Part shown: positions 37,386-49,271 of the stretch, piece by piece
How positions within the stretch are numbered: the first letter of the stretch is position 1
Layout of the letters: each line of letters opens with the position of its first letter
Assembly (NCBI GenBank): GCA_031472005.1
Contig: PZJY01000002.1
Span: 2,976,001-3,040,000, forward strand
Source: Tetracladium setigerum
Lineage: Eukaryota > Ascomycota > Leotiomycetes > Helotiales
Length of the DNA: 64,000 nt
Direction: 5' to 3'
The notes under the pieces: model-generated
What the model was told of the DNA's origin: nothing
Databases searched by the model: none
Seen by the model: the letters and a program-made list of their open reading frames with translations, nothing else
Translations under genes and position numbers: made by a program

Positions 37386-38923
37386 TCAATCCACTTTCGA
37401 CCAATCTTTACACATGCCGAAGAGTGTTCGACATGCCTTGCCTAGTTCTACTTTGAGATTGAATTTTCTCCAGGAACCTTGTGCAGCATGTTGGACTCGT
37501 GCGTCGACATCCGTGAGAGGTTTTGAGCCCATGTTACCGTAGGTGCCTCGTCCGGGACTACATTCATTCAGTCTTTAGTTTAATCAGGTTCTATGCGGAG
37601 GGGGGGGGAAGAGACCTACCTAAAGCCTGTGATGGGTAGAATAAGGGTATCAAGTACCACTTTACTCCTCCCTCCATCTTCAATCCCGGATAAGCCCTGC
37701 CACCTTAGACCGGTCTTCTCTCCCAAGTACTCCATAGCTGCCTTTGTTATAGCCACAGGGCCTGTTAATTCCAATGGATCTTGCTTCCTCAGAGCCGTCA
37801 AAGAATCCTGACCCCCTCCGCCGTTATCCAAAATATCTTGAACTTTGGCTCGGAAGTTGGAGAGGAAGTGGTCGAGAACGGGTTGTTTGGTACTTGCTGC
37901 CAATGACCACTGTGTGAGCTGGACCGGGTAGGTGTAGCCCATACGCCAGTAAGAGTCGCCCTTCTCGTCGTTGTCGGCTTCAATTCCGAGGATGAGGGAT
38001 ACAGGCTTAATGGGATCCTGCTTTGGGAATGAAGCGTTTGTCGAGCCTTGCTGGCCGTATGTAGTTCCCGTCGCTGGGTCTGTCCATTCGGAAATATCTT
38101 TTTTGTCCACCCAAGTTGTCGGCGCCCGCAAGGGAATAGTGTCAATATCTGCATACTAATATAAATCAAATGTCAGCGCACATTTCATGCAAACTGGCGA
38201 GAGGGAATCTTACCACTCCTCCAATGGTGTTACAAACCACTACGCGGAATACATCTGCCAGTTCAACGGGCTTAGGCAATATATCCGCCAGCTCAAGCTG
38301 CTGTCCAGAATTGGTGTATCCGGTTTCCACCTTGTGCATCAACTTGCGCACTCCATCATCGTTCCACATGAAATATGCCATCTCCGACTCTGGCGCTGTA
38401 GCATAGCCCAGCCATTTTTCAACCCCCTCCAGTGTTTTTTCGGGGAATACTGAGATGTCGGTGCCCTTCCAGGTTTGGTGGATGATGCGGGGAATCGAAG
38501 TTTGGTTCAGATAGTGCTTAGGCGGCTCACTGTTGGCAATGGTCGAGGCGAACCAGGCTGCGCCGACCAAATCCGCCACTGGAGGGCTGTCTTCTGGAAT
38601 CCATGAAGGAGGAATATACCATGCTATATTTCAAACTAGGTCAGCATGGGCACAAGTGATTTGTTTAGTCAGGCTGCGTATCTGTCTCTGTTTCTGGCGC
38701 CAGGGGGAAGGGGGCGCGCGAACTCACCTCCACCACTGCTCTTGGAAAGATGAATGTGCTTCCAGACCAGCGGATACCGTCGCTCCCTTTCGTTCAGATC
38801 AATCTTGGGCTCGGAATGCGATCGGGGTATATAGATGAAAAGAATTATCAGAAAAACGGCGCCGATTAACAACCTGTGGACTATTCGAGTCCGTGGAAAG
38901 TACAACATATCGTGGATCGCCAT
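37386..38923 (-). CDS. Och1-like glycosyltransferase (Gly_transf_sug/DXD)
   Basis: Type II Golgi glycosyltransferase of 437 residues, related to Och1-type alpha-1,6-mannosyltransferases (GT32). Exons (minus) are 38923-38728, 38623-38214, 38155-37620 and 37557-37386; the introns (104, 58 and 62 bp) all keep frame. A single N-terminal membrane anchor (about residues 16-33, HRLLIGAVFLIILFIYI) follows a short cytosolic tail. The GT32 core starts with IPRIIHQTWKG. The catalytic DXD motif is YADIDT, which spans the exon 2/3 splice junction. The C-terminus (FGMCKDWSKVD) is typical of fungal members. The acceptor sugar is not deducible. Fungi usually carry several such paralogues. Confidence 0.9.
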
Positions 38924-39458
38924 TCGACGCGCAAGCTCTCCTCGAGTTGCGCTGTTTCTGTGTCGGATCGAGTTGAGGGCACAATTATCTAAGGAGTGTG
39001 TATCGATCGTTTTCTGTGCCTTATTCTAACATCCTGGGACTCAGCGTATCTTGAGGTGGGAGCCAAAGTCGAATCAGCGCCAAAGTCGAATCAGCGCCAA
39101 AATAGTGAGCATCAAATATATCGAAGTCGGATTGGCATGAAAGTCAACCTAATCCCCAGCTTGTGGCTGACGGGCTGCATGAGTGGCTGAAGCGTCATTG
39201 AACCTATCCACCTTATGGAGACAACTCAGATAGAAAGTCCTCCTCTTTACATCCTCACTACTTGGATTTGAACAACAGCATTTTGATTTCACTCCATCTA
39301 AGTTCTGAGCAGCAATTCGTTTCCTGGTTCTTGGGAGAACAAAGAAGAACGAACACTTTTTAACATTACGATTATGTCTTCAAATCATTCTATCAATTCC
39401 CAAGAGACCACGAAAAAAACCCAGTTCCATCTACTCAAACTGTTAACTACCCAACCAT
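38924..39458. other. Intergenic between glycosyltransferase and SDR
   Basis: Promoter side of the glycosyltransferase gene and 3' flank of the dehydrogenase gene. A short direct repeat, CCAAAGTCGAATCAGCG (twice), lies at about 39063-39096. No gene seen. Confidence 0.55.
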
Positions 39459-40486
39459 TCATTCGTCCAATCGCTCCTCGATCCATCCTTTCTGCTTCAT
39501 CTCCTTTGATGTCCACTCCTCCAACTTTTGGGCAAGCCCGGCATCCTTAGCAGCGCTACTCTGCCATCCAGCCGACGCAAGTCTCTGAAAATAAGTACCA
39601 CTCTGTTCTCTCTTCATCTCGAGACTTGCAGCACAAAACAAGCTCGTCCAAGAGCCCGTGTCTCCATCCACGGTCGCAAGTTTCCCAAAGATCGCAAAGA
39701 AACTTTTCAATCCGGTGGGAAATGCGGCTTTGTCGCCCAAATTACTTTCAACAAGTCCTGGATGAACAGCCGAGACCCAAATCTCTCCTTTTCCATCTTT
39801 CGCAAATTGCGACTCCGGACCATACTTCTTATTCAGTGTCTTGGTGTGCAGAACATCGGCCAGCTTGGACTGCCCGTAACGCGTCAAGTTGGACTCATTT
39901 TTGATCGATGTATCACTGAAATTGATGCCGTCTGATGGCGCCGACCAGTGGCCGGACGACGACAAATTGACAATACGAACACTTCCAGGCGGCAGGGACT
40001 TGGAAGTCTTCAACAGCAGTGGTAGTAGATGCCAAGTGAGCAACCAGTGTGCGATGAAGTTGGTTTGGAATTGCGCCTCGTAGCCATCTTTGGTCATTTC
40101 AAACGGAGTCATCATGATTCCCGCGTTGTTGATTAAGCCGTGTAGCGAGCTTTCCTTGGAGAGAACGACTTTAGCAGCCGCGACTACACTGGATAGCGAA
40201 AGGTGATCGATGTCGAGGAGTGTGATATTCGATCCTGGGTAGAGTGTCTTGATCTTTTTGATAGCTTCTGCTCCTCTGGTTGGAGATCGAGCGCAGAGGT
40301 AAACGTGTGCGCCATGTTGCGCAAGTCGAGCAACGGTATAAAAACCTCTATTGAAACGTTAGCTTGGAGATTCCAATGAATCACAGCTGGAAATCTAGAT
40401 GGGGAGACGAACATGCCACTAGTGCCTCCGGTTACGACAAACACTTTCCCTGCAAGGTCTGGAAGAGAGTCTGGTTGGAATTTCAT
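39459..40486 (-). CDS. Short-chain dehydrogenase/reductase
   Basis: NAD(P)-dependent oxidoreductase of 320 residues, in the retinol-dehydrogenase/WWOX-like part of the SDR family. Exons (minus) are 40486-40413 and 40347-39459; the 65 bp intron splits the cofactor motif, which becomes TGGTSGIG after splicing. Other family marks are NNAG (residue about 100), the serine block NLSSSGHW and the catalytic YGQSK. A cofactor-site Arg (CARSPTRG) suggests NADPH preference. The start is the ATG before KFQPDSLPDL. The substrate is unknown. The neighbours (bZIP factor, Fungal_trans protein) are compatible with an accessory metabolic locus, but no synthase gene is near. Confidence 0.92.
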
Positions 40487-41059
40487 GTTGAATTGAGGTT
40501 GCTTGTTTGTCAATTATCTTGGTAAGAAAACTATTCTTTCGATTGTGCGTTACGTCAATATCACGAAGAAGGTAAGTACGAGGAATAATGTCTATTAAAA
40601 ACCGCCGGCAGCGTCGATTTTTATATACGCTCTCCCGGTCGACATACGTTCGCACCGGAGAATAATTAGAGTCCGAAGCCCATCAATTCCCATCTTTCCG
40701 CGTTTCCAATAAACCCCGGTTTCCAAAATAACTCACTGTTATCAAGTAGTTGTGGTCAGTACTGGTATTTCGTCAGTGTTGATGGTCCCAGTTAGGTATA
40801 GCGCGGTTGTAAGCCAACTGCATGCCAAGCCAAGCGACATCAGGCGAGGGCATGCGACGACCACAACCTCCTTTGTGACTGGGATTTGTGAATATGGCGG
40901 AGATATGTACAATTATCAAATATCCTATTTTCATCCTCGCGCCGGAAGATTGCTGCTGCTCGGCGTGTGCGAGCGCAATACTGAAAAGATACTAGTACAC
41001 TTCGCGTCTTCGAGTTGCGTGGTTAACCTTTCCGAATACATTCTGCCTTGGCTCATTTG
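40487..41059. promoter_or_regulatory. Divergent promoter SDR / bZIP factor
   Basis: 573 bp between divergently transcribed dehydrogenase and bZIP genes. I see no coding signal and no clear motif. Confidence 0.45.
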
Positions 41060-42404
41060 ATGGAGGGGAATCTTAGCGGCAACGGGCAGAATGGGATCCA
41101 ACTTTCTCTGATGCCACAACTGGCCGAAATTGTTGATATAGAGGACGACTGGACTGGCGTCACTGACGCAGCCGAGAGAAGAAAGAAACAAGTATGAACT
41201 CTCATCAAATAATTGGACTCAGGGAATCTCCAGAGATTCTTGGCTAACATTGGAATGGAATCACTAGAATCGACTGAACGTAAGAGCACACCGCCGTAAG
41301 TGAGAAAATCAAGTTAATAGTTGGCTCGTGCCACCACAAATTGGCCGCTAATTGAAGAGCGAAAATAGGACGCCGTAAAGCCTTGCAAGCACAAGAGCAC
41401 GCGCCCTCCATATCTTCCAATAAACAGATCACCCAATATGTTGAGAACCAGGTGGCGTGTTGGTTTGAAGATCGGCAAAGGGTCATCTTCCTCCCAGCTT
41501 CGAAAGTGATAAATGTGTTTGGCAACTCCTCTCACTTCCCCATCCTACCAATGACTTCATCCTTTTCGGACTTGTCACCTGAGACCCGATCCTCTGCAAC
41601 TGTCGTCTTCCCACTCACTGGAGATCATCTTATTCCCCTACTTCAATTCAATGTTCTTCGGGCTAGCATCACCAACCGTCTTCTCGTTTCGAGCATTAAA
41701 CCTTTAGCTACCGGAGATTGCTCGTCACTGGCACTACACGTCCTCCCAATCCCACATAATTTGCAATCGGTGCCCCCGTCCTTGCGACCTACTCATCTCC
41801 AAACTGTGATTCCTCACGAAGACTGGGTAGATCATATCCCTCACCCTACTTGGAGAGACAATGTTCTCTTAGCCCTGTAAGCTAATGAAGAGCCACCCCC
41901 CATATTTTAGAGACCTGGTTTCATAATTAGAAGGTCAAGGATATTTAGGCTGGAGCCATCCTGTATATGTTATCATGATGAGCTTATATTTATATCAAAT
42001 ACTTCTGCATTCCTAGAAACTTACTAATGTTCAATTCATATAGTGGTACTTTCGATGAGGATGATGTATGGTCTGACACCATTGGTGGTCTCTTCGAAGG
42101 CTTTCCGGCTTCAGAAATTCAGCGGCGCGGAGTTATTGCCTGGAATCCACCCTGGGATAGTAGCGGGTGGGAAATATCGGAGGGGTTCTTTATGAAATGG
42201 AAGTTCTTGTTTACCGGTTGCTGGGATATACTACACGCGACTAACAAATGGAGGGCGATGAGAGGGGAAGATCCCTTGATTATTGACCTCAGCACCCCCG
42301 GAACCGAGCCCTCACTGGAAAGTGTACTTGATACTGGATCGAGCCAACACCCTTCTCTTGATTATTTAGAGAGTCCAACATCCAAAATTCATGGGTCAAT
42401 TTGA
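41060..42404 (+). CDS. bZIP transcription factor with DUF3425 domain
   Basis: Rebuilt four-exon gene of 342 residues: 41060-41191, 41268-41295, 41369-41876 and 42044-42404. All junctions keep frame. The first three exons together make the basic region: DDWTGVTDAAERRKKQ, then NRLNVRAHR from a 28-nt micro-exon, then RRKALQAQ. This is the usual fungal bZIP start with Asn and Arg at the DNA-contact positions (NRLNVRAHR). The DUF3425 domain follows (about residues 120-320), including PLLQFNVLRASITNRLL, IPHEDWVDHIPHP, GVIAWNPPWDSSGWEISE and ATNKWRAMRGEDPL. It is probably a nuclear regulator; the target genes are unknown. A naive reading misses the first two exons and leaves a protein without a DNA-binding region. 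Confidence 0.87.
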
Positions 42405-44182
42405 GCGGCTCATGCCCCAATCTTTCACTCACACCATACATCTAGATGCGAATCAACCAACCGCCCATGCCTCGAGGTCGAAGCATATAAGCAAATCATA
42501 CCCGATTCGGCATGTACCAAGCTATTCACCATCTTCACTTTCGCAAAAATGAAACCACGCAACCAGGGGTTGTCGTAAACCTATCGAAAGGACTTTTCCT
42601 GGTGGCCCTTGTATTCGAGAAAATCGGGTCGAACTCTTCCATTGTCGGGCCCTTTTTGGAACTGGTTCGCACGCATTGGTTCAGAGAGAGTCCGGTTTCC
42701 TGGTAGCTGATACCACCCAGCTTTTTCTCACACTCCATAACGGTTCACAACAAGCTGTCACATAACTCCCTGTCATGATCTGACTGGAGGAGTTGCCCCG
42801 CTTCTTGTTGGAGTAGGAACACAAATTTGTCCCTTTTCCCTTAGGGCTATATGTACAGCGTTAGGTGACGAGTTTTAGAGGTTGTCGACCTGCTTTTTAG
42901 ATGGAGTGTTGGATGATGTAGTGCGCATTTTTACTGTATGAGTATGTCATATCAGATTCGGTCATCTGAGAATGATTAGTTGAAGAATTTTTGAGAACTC
43001 TGAATCGATTTGCTGATCAACAACAGTCCGTCGAGCAATTTGTATCCGTACAGACTAGTGGACTACGCCCTATGCACAACATGTCAGCATCCAACAGATT
43101 AAGCACGAGAGTAAGCTTGTTTTAAAGGGCATTGTTGTGTCGATAAATAAGTCAAGTGTATTTGTATATAATCTTCAAGCACAAAATTCTCAACTTCGAA
43201 TTCTTCACTTACGTACAGTACTTGTTCGAAAAGGTTTGTCGGGAGACGTTTGGTAGTAGCAGTGAAGCTTTTGACCGTATGTAGGGACTAGGAGGGGTTA
43301 CTATCGGAAAGAAGAGACAATTCCTTGTCTTCCTTGAACCTCTGTCGCTTTCATACTCACATTGCTGAACATTTTATTGAAAACTTGAGAGTTTTCCTGA
43401 GAAACGAACGTAAAGCAACACTTCTAAGTAAGTCTTGGGTAGTACATCGGATGAACAGTGGAATGGGAAAGAATTATTAGAAGGTATGAGAGATTTACTA
43501 GGGCTCCAAAATGTATTTCCCACCGCCTTTGTTCTATGGTACTTGTACAACACTTAATAATGGATCCTGAGCAATTAATTGCCGTTCCAGAAATATTTGA
43601 TTTTCGCCTTCCCGTAAACCAAAGCCGGCTGTCGTAAAGTTTGCTTATAGTTTCAGCCTGTTCTTTCAGATTGCGTCCACCAGAGTAGGATTAATTGAGT
43701 CATGTTTGCTGTCCCTCCAAATGTGGCAATGTACCTAGGTATATATCCCACTTCTTCGGTTCCGGACACTTTATATCATTACATAACCGCTCAATCACAG
43801 GCATGTAGTTCAAACACATTACCGAGGTGTTATTCAGGTCAATATTTGGAATCACGGAATTGAAGCTTCTAATAATAGGTGTCTTGTGGACGGCAGATTA
43901 GGTGGAGCCGTGGGTGGATTTTTGATTTGGACGAACTGGTGACAATAGAGATACTCGTATTGCGAGATCTTCTGATTGGCTTGATGTCCCGGCCCTTCTT
44001 GGCTGGCAGCAAAACTGCGACTTCACGGCTGCTGAGAAAGATCGCAACAATTCTACAAACTTACAAATGAATGCGTCAGGTTCACATCATGGGTAGGAGT
44101 GCACGCTGCTTCAAAAGCCCAGATCTCATCCACCTGAGCTTTCGATTGGCTTTCTCCACAACTCCACAATCAACTGCGAGCG
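42405..44182. other. AT-rich intergenic region
   Basis: About 1.8 kb between two regulator genes. It is AT-rich with frequent stops in all frames. I see no gene, no tRNA and no clear transposon remnant. Confidence 0.55.
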
Positions 44183-46083
44183 ATGGATGCCAACGAACAG
44201 ACAGCTTCGCCGCATCAGCCCTATGATAATGAGGCTAGTCGTCGCCCTAGTAGTGTACGATCTCATCCGACTTATTATTACTCTTCGAGCTCTCTCGCTA
44301 ACATCTGGATTCGTAGAATGCGAGTAATTCACCACCAGTAAATCAAGAACCTGGAGTGGTCGTGCGTCCCTCAAATGCCTCTCTCTCATTCGTCAATCTG
44401 TCGGGGACCCTTCAGATGGACCTTTCGATGAAGACGAAAGTCAGAAGTTCTGCGAGAAAATGGCATCACATTCAAAAACGCAAAACAGACAAGTCTGCTA
44501 TTACCAACTCGAAAGATGCGGAAAGCAAACAGCGGGCTGATCTAGTCGAGAAAAAGCGCCTGGAGCGGGCCTTGAAAGTTCAAAAGAGTGAGTCTATGCT
44601 GCGTCAACATCTGACTGGCAGTGATGTCACATTGGATCAATAATTGTTCAAAAGTCGATTTCTTCAAGCGCTGATGATATGAACAGGAGAAATTCCATTG
44701 CCGCCACCTGTAATAAGTTTTGGCAGTAGCGGAGCTGCGGGAGTATGGCTCATGCCAAGTGGCCTGAATGCGCCCAAAAATGCTCCATCTTTACTGTCGC
44801 ACTGTAAGAGGCTCGTAATTCCGTGATCTAGCAATTACTAAAATTCTGCTTTACAGACTGTGACGTTTATATACCTCTTAATTTTGTGCTTCCACGAGGC
44901 TCAACCATCACAACCTGGGCTGTTGGCTCGGGTATCAACCCGACCTCTTTTTCAACTCAACTTTGTATGGCCGCGAGCCATCTTGCCCAGCTCGTGGGAC
45001 GTGACTACGCACGGCAAGCAATGGAGTTGCGATCGATGGCTCTGACGTGTATTAACAAGAGCCTTGCAGACTACAAGGCAGGCATTTCAGATAAAACCAT
45101 CCTAGCAATAATGGCACTTTGCGTTTACGAGGTCAGTGAATTCTTCTACCCAATACCTCTATCCTGTTCCTAAGAGTATAAAGCGCGACTATGGGGAGTT
45201 CCGGATTTGGAAATGCCATATGGATGGTTTGGACATAATCGTCCAGGCTCGTGGGGGATTTGACGCGCTCAAGTCGGCCCCTAAAATACAATTCCTTCTA
45301 TCCTGGTACAAAATTCCCTTTTCCGACCAATTCTTTTGAAAACATTACTTACAACTTCTTAGTCTTGATGCAATGATGGCCTGCGTTCTCAATGAGCTGC
45401 CCCGTTATGAACTTTATGCCGATTTCTCTGCAATGTTCACACAGGATACCGATACACATGACACTGGCTCACTTAGAGTGTTTGCCAGGCTTGACGATTG
45501 GCTCCGGACCCTGGCTCATGATCTATCCATTGTCACGGCCGCAATCGGCCGCTCAAATCCACAGTCTCTGGTATATGAAGAATTCATGAGAGCACGAGTG
45601 ATGACAAACGTAGTATTACATCGTTTGTTACAAAAATACCCAGTCGTCGAAGAGGCGGACAGGTTCCACGAGATCTGTCGCGTAGCGATGCTCATCCATC
45701 TCTGTGGTACCTTGAACGCATGGCTCGAATTCAGAAAGATTCGAGATCCACTAAATATCAAGATCTTGCGGCGCCTTCTCACCGAGGTGAGTGGTAATTG
45801 GATCAAAGAAGGGCTGCGTGATCTAAAGTTATGGATGTTGTTTGTTGGTGTTGCCGATGCTGTTGAGGATGAAGATAAGGCGTGGTTTACTGACGAGCTG
45901 AGGAAGCTCATCCCACCAGGTTCGTATTTGAGCTGCTGGGAGGATATTGAGGATATACTGAAAGGGTTTTGGTGGGCGGGGAACAATAGTTTATTGCGGT
46001 ACCAGACCGCTCATGAGCATGTATTTGCTGAAGAACAGGAGAAAATCAGCGTTCCGATTAGGGCGAGGACAAATACACCATGA
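44183..46083 (+). CDS. Fungal-specific transcription factor domain protein without zinc cluster
   Basis: Six-exon model of 525 residues: 44183-44254, 44317-44587, 44687-44803, 44857-45131, 45184-45305 and 45363-46083. The phases all agree. The body from about residue 150 resembles the Fungal_trans_2 type regulatory domain (LVGRDYARQAMELRSMAL, GEFRIWKCHMDGLD, NELPRYELYADF, MLIHLCGTLNAWLEF). The N-terminus holds only a disordered stretch and a basic helix (KVRSSARKWHHIQKR...KKRLERAL). I see no Zn2Cys6 cysteines in it or in the 100 bp before it. It may act through a partner, or an upstream exon is missing. The acceptor of intron 4 has two in-frame options (45175 or 45184); I chose 45184 for intron length. 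Confidence 0.78.
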
Positions 46084-46327
46084 TCATATGCTACCTAGGC
46101 TCTGAGTGTAAAAATCTGGGAACATGATTGTTCTGGTCGTGACTCTTGCTCTGTCTTGCTAGGTTCTTCATTGTATAGCTCGCTGTGACTTTGGAAGTAT
46201 TTTGATTGATTTTGATACAGCAGAAATCCCAACGGTACACGAGCAAGAGAAGAAAAAAGAGATTTATAGGCAAGATGAAGGTAAAATTGCGCGACGGCAA
46301 GTGACTTCATAGACTATCACTGTAATA

Positions 46328-46417
46328 AGCGATACCACTTGCACTTGTAGCGATACTCACTTGCACTTGTAGCGACACTCATTGCACTTGGAGCGGGACT
46401 CACTCGCACTTGCAGCG
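46328..46417. repeat. 22-bp minisatellite, four units
   Basis: About four diverged tandem copies of a unit close to AGCGATACTCACTTGCACTT plus two bases, in the region between the Fungal_trans gene and the cyclophilin gene. Units differ by a few substitutions and one-base gaps. Confidence 0.85.
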
Positions 46418-46606
46418 CAAGAAATGCGACATGCAACAAAAGAGCATGTCCACACCGCGAAGGCAAACAAGTAAGGTTACACCGCTTTGCCGACGACGCG
46501 ATAATTCTGCCAGCCTCGCCCTGCCGAGTCTGTCTCTGCCTCCTCATTTTTAGTCTCCATCATTTGATCGCGCCCGACCAACAAACTTCCATAAACTATC
46601 AGAACC

Positions 46607-48395
46607 ATGGGGAAAGGTGTGTACTAATGTTTGCTATAACAGCTTCCTCAAGAAATTACAATGCTAATCGCACACGTCGGAGCACAGGTACCGATAAACT
46701 ATACATCACCCACTCAGAGTGGTCCTCTTCTGATGCTTACTCTGCCAGCGCCGGCTCCAATGTCAACCAGAAAGCACCAAATGGCGCAAGCTTCAAACGA
46801 CTTCCTTTCAACTTTTGTGCCGCGAGTCTGCAGCCCTTCAAGCATCCCGTTTGTACGCCCGAGGGAACTATATTCGACGTGGAAGCCATCAGCGAATGGT
46901 TCCTCAAACATGACACCAACCCCACGAATGGAGAGCCATTGAAGCAAAAAGATCTTATCAAACTTAATTTTGCCAGGAATGGGGACACAGACGCGAACGA
47001 TGGTCGTGGAGGAGACAGTGGACTGGGAGAAATGGTGGACCCTGTCACCTTCAAGGTTTTCACCGACAATACACATATTGTAGCGATTCGCCATGGAACA
47101 GAGGCGAATGTATTTGCATGGGAAACGGTCGAGCGCTTGAACATCAAGGCAAAGATGTGGAAAGATCTGGTGGACGACCGCGATTTTAGCAGATCTGATA
47201 TAATAACTCTCCAGGATCCCCAGAACATCGAAAGTCGGGATATGAGCCAATTTAAGTTTTTGAAGGATGGGGAGAGCCCGTTGGTTACAGCGCAAGTCGA
47301 AACCGAGTCCAAAGGTAGCGTCAATATTGATGCGCTGGGGAGAATTGGAGACAAGGTTCTGAGAGCGAAAGAGGCTGTTGAGAAGGCGCGTAGGGAGCGA
47401 GAGGCTGGTGGAGATGTGAATCGCGCAAGGGTCTTGGTAAAATCGGGAACTACCACCTTTGCTAAACCATCACTCCTACAAGAGAAGAAGATTTCGAAAA
47501 TGGCGGCACAATATACCAATGGCAAGGCGGCAGCTAGTTTTACGAGCACTGGTCTTACCCCGGAAACAAGTGGCGAGAGAGCACTTCTTAGTGATGAGGA
47601 ATACATGCTGCGTCCAAAGAGGGTAAAGATAAAGGGATATGCGAGGATTGAGACAAATCTGGGCTCACTGAACATCGAGCTGCAAACAGAAACTGCCCCA
47701 AGAGCCGTGTGGAATTTTGTCCAATTAGCAAAGAAAGGCTATTATAACGGCGTAAGCTTTCACCGAAACATGCGCAATTTTATGATTCAGGGAGGGGATC
47801 CAACGGGGACTGGCAAGGGGGATCAAGCATCTGGGGGAAGAATTTTAATGATGAGTTTGATGGCCCTCTCACCCACGATTCGAGAGGCGTTATGAGCATG
47901 GCAAATAAGGGCAAAAACACGAACTCGAGCCAGTTTTTTATCACCTACAAACAAACCCCACATCTGGACCGTAAACACACCATATTTGGGAAAGTTGTTG
48001 GGGGTCTCGACGTCTTGCAAAAGCTAGAGAACGTTCCTGTCGATAAATCAAGTCGACCTTTGGATCCGATTGTCATGGAGAATGTTGTTGTTTTCGTCGA
48101 TCCTTTCGAGGAGTTTCAAAAGCAGGAATCGGAACAAGACAAAGCCGCGATGGAGAAGGAGAAGATTCGAAGGCAAGGTGGTACGGAGGATGACAGGACG
48201 ACTTGGAGTGGGAAACGTATCAGAGGAGATGGGACTGTTGTCCAGACGGAAAGTTCTGGTGGTGTTGGAAAGTATTTGAAGACCGCGACTCCTACAGATA
48301 ACAGCAAGACCACAGTAGATGATCATTTGCTCGAGGAGGAGCCGGTCAGGAAAAAGGCGAAGTCGGGAGGGTTTGGAAATTTTGATAGTTGGTGA
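46607..48395 (+). CDS. PPIL2: U-box cyclophilin (PPIL2/Cyp60 type), one base missing
   Basis: Spliceosome-associated protein of about 572 residues if one base is restored. Exon 1 is only 10 nt (46607-46616, MGK+G). After a 71 bp intron the protein continues from 46688 with TDKLYITHSEW. A U-box (about residues 43-100: QPFKHPVCTPEGTIFDV, ISEWFLKHDTNPTNGEPL) gives possible ubiquitin-ligase activity. The cyclophilin domain starts at about residue 320 (ETAPRAVWNFVQLAKKGYY, SFHRNMRNFMIQGGDP). At a run of five G (47817-47821) the frame is lost; one added base restores GKGGSSIWGKNFNDEF and the rest of the domain (SQFFITYKQTPHLD, HTIFGKVVGG). The residue equal to Trp121 of cyclophilin A is His (HLDRKH), suggesting weak isomerase activity. 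Confidence 0.92.
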
Positions 48396-49271
48396 GGGAC
48401 CGAACGCCAATCTTCGACAAGTGAATGAACGAAGGATTTAGTTTCTTCTATGAGGCTAAGCACAGATCATGTTTACTTTTCGGTCTGCTTTACGAAAGAT
48501 ACTGGTACTCAAGTACTTGGGGTATGTGAGCTAAGACATCTTATGGATGGATGAAGTCAAACGAAAACCTAGACATTCTGCTAGCGCAGTTCTGCACTAC
48601 CATCATCCACCGCTCCATTTTACTACACAAGTATATGCCCGTTGCTGTCTGGAAAGGGCAAGCGGGTAATTGAAGAGAAATGTTCGTACGAGAGTTTCTT
48701 ACGAGAAAGTGTAAAATTGTATACAAATGCAGAGTAGCTTTTGGGACAAAATCATAATTAGATAAATGGACAACTTCATTGTTGAACTATCTTCTGCACT
48801 TTGGCAAACTGGACCCCGTGAGACGCAAAAGCCAACAGACTAGGTAAAAAGTTACCCTATAATTATCCAACAGAAGGGCAAACACCAAGTAAGTTCTCCG
48901 TGGCAACATCACCTATCTTAGCATCCCGTTGTCCCAATGTGGGAAGAACAATTTCAGTTATGCTTAAGTAGGAAGGTGGATGAATGTAAGATTATATACC
49001 TTACCTTAATAATAATAACCGACCGACGCGTCTTTGTAGCTTTCCTCCCCCAATAATCTCCGGATTTCTTCTTTCAAGATTCCACAACTTCCTCCAGCCC
49101 CGCCCCCGCGTTGTCACCGAGTTTCAAGCCTTCAACCCGGAGCTTTGCAGTGCTGACCGCCTTTCACAACGCCTTGTCTTCAAAAACCCCACCCCCATCG
49201 CCAACTTAGACCGTCTTAAAGCGCTCAACAATTTCACGACTCTCCCTCGGAGGCCTCGACTTGCGATCGAG
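48396..49271. other. Intergenic between PPIL2-like gene and Zn2Cys6 factor
   Basis: 3' flank of the cyclophilin gene, then a C/T-rich leader from about 49030. No gene seen. Confidence 0.55.

Noticed and set aside
37600..37608. Nine-G run as a further frame break
   Set aside because: It lies inside the third intron of the glycosyltransferase gene, so it has no coding effect.
41551..42404. DUF3425 protein lacking a bZIP region
   Set aside because: Two upstream exons (41060-41191 and 41268-41295) splice in frame and supply the complete basic region.
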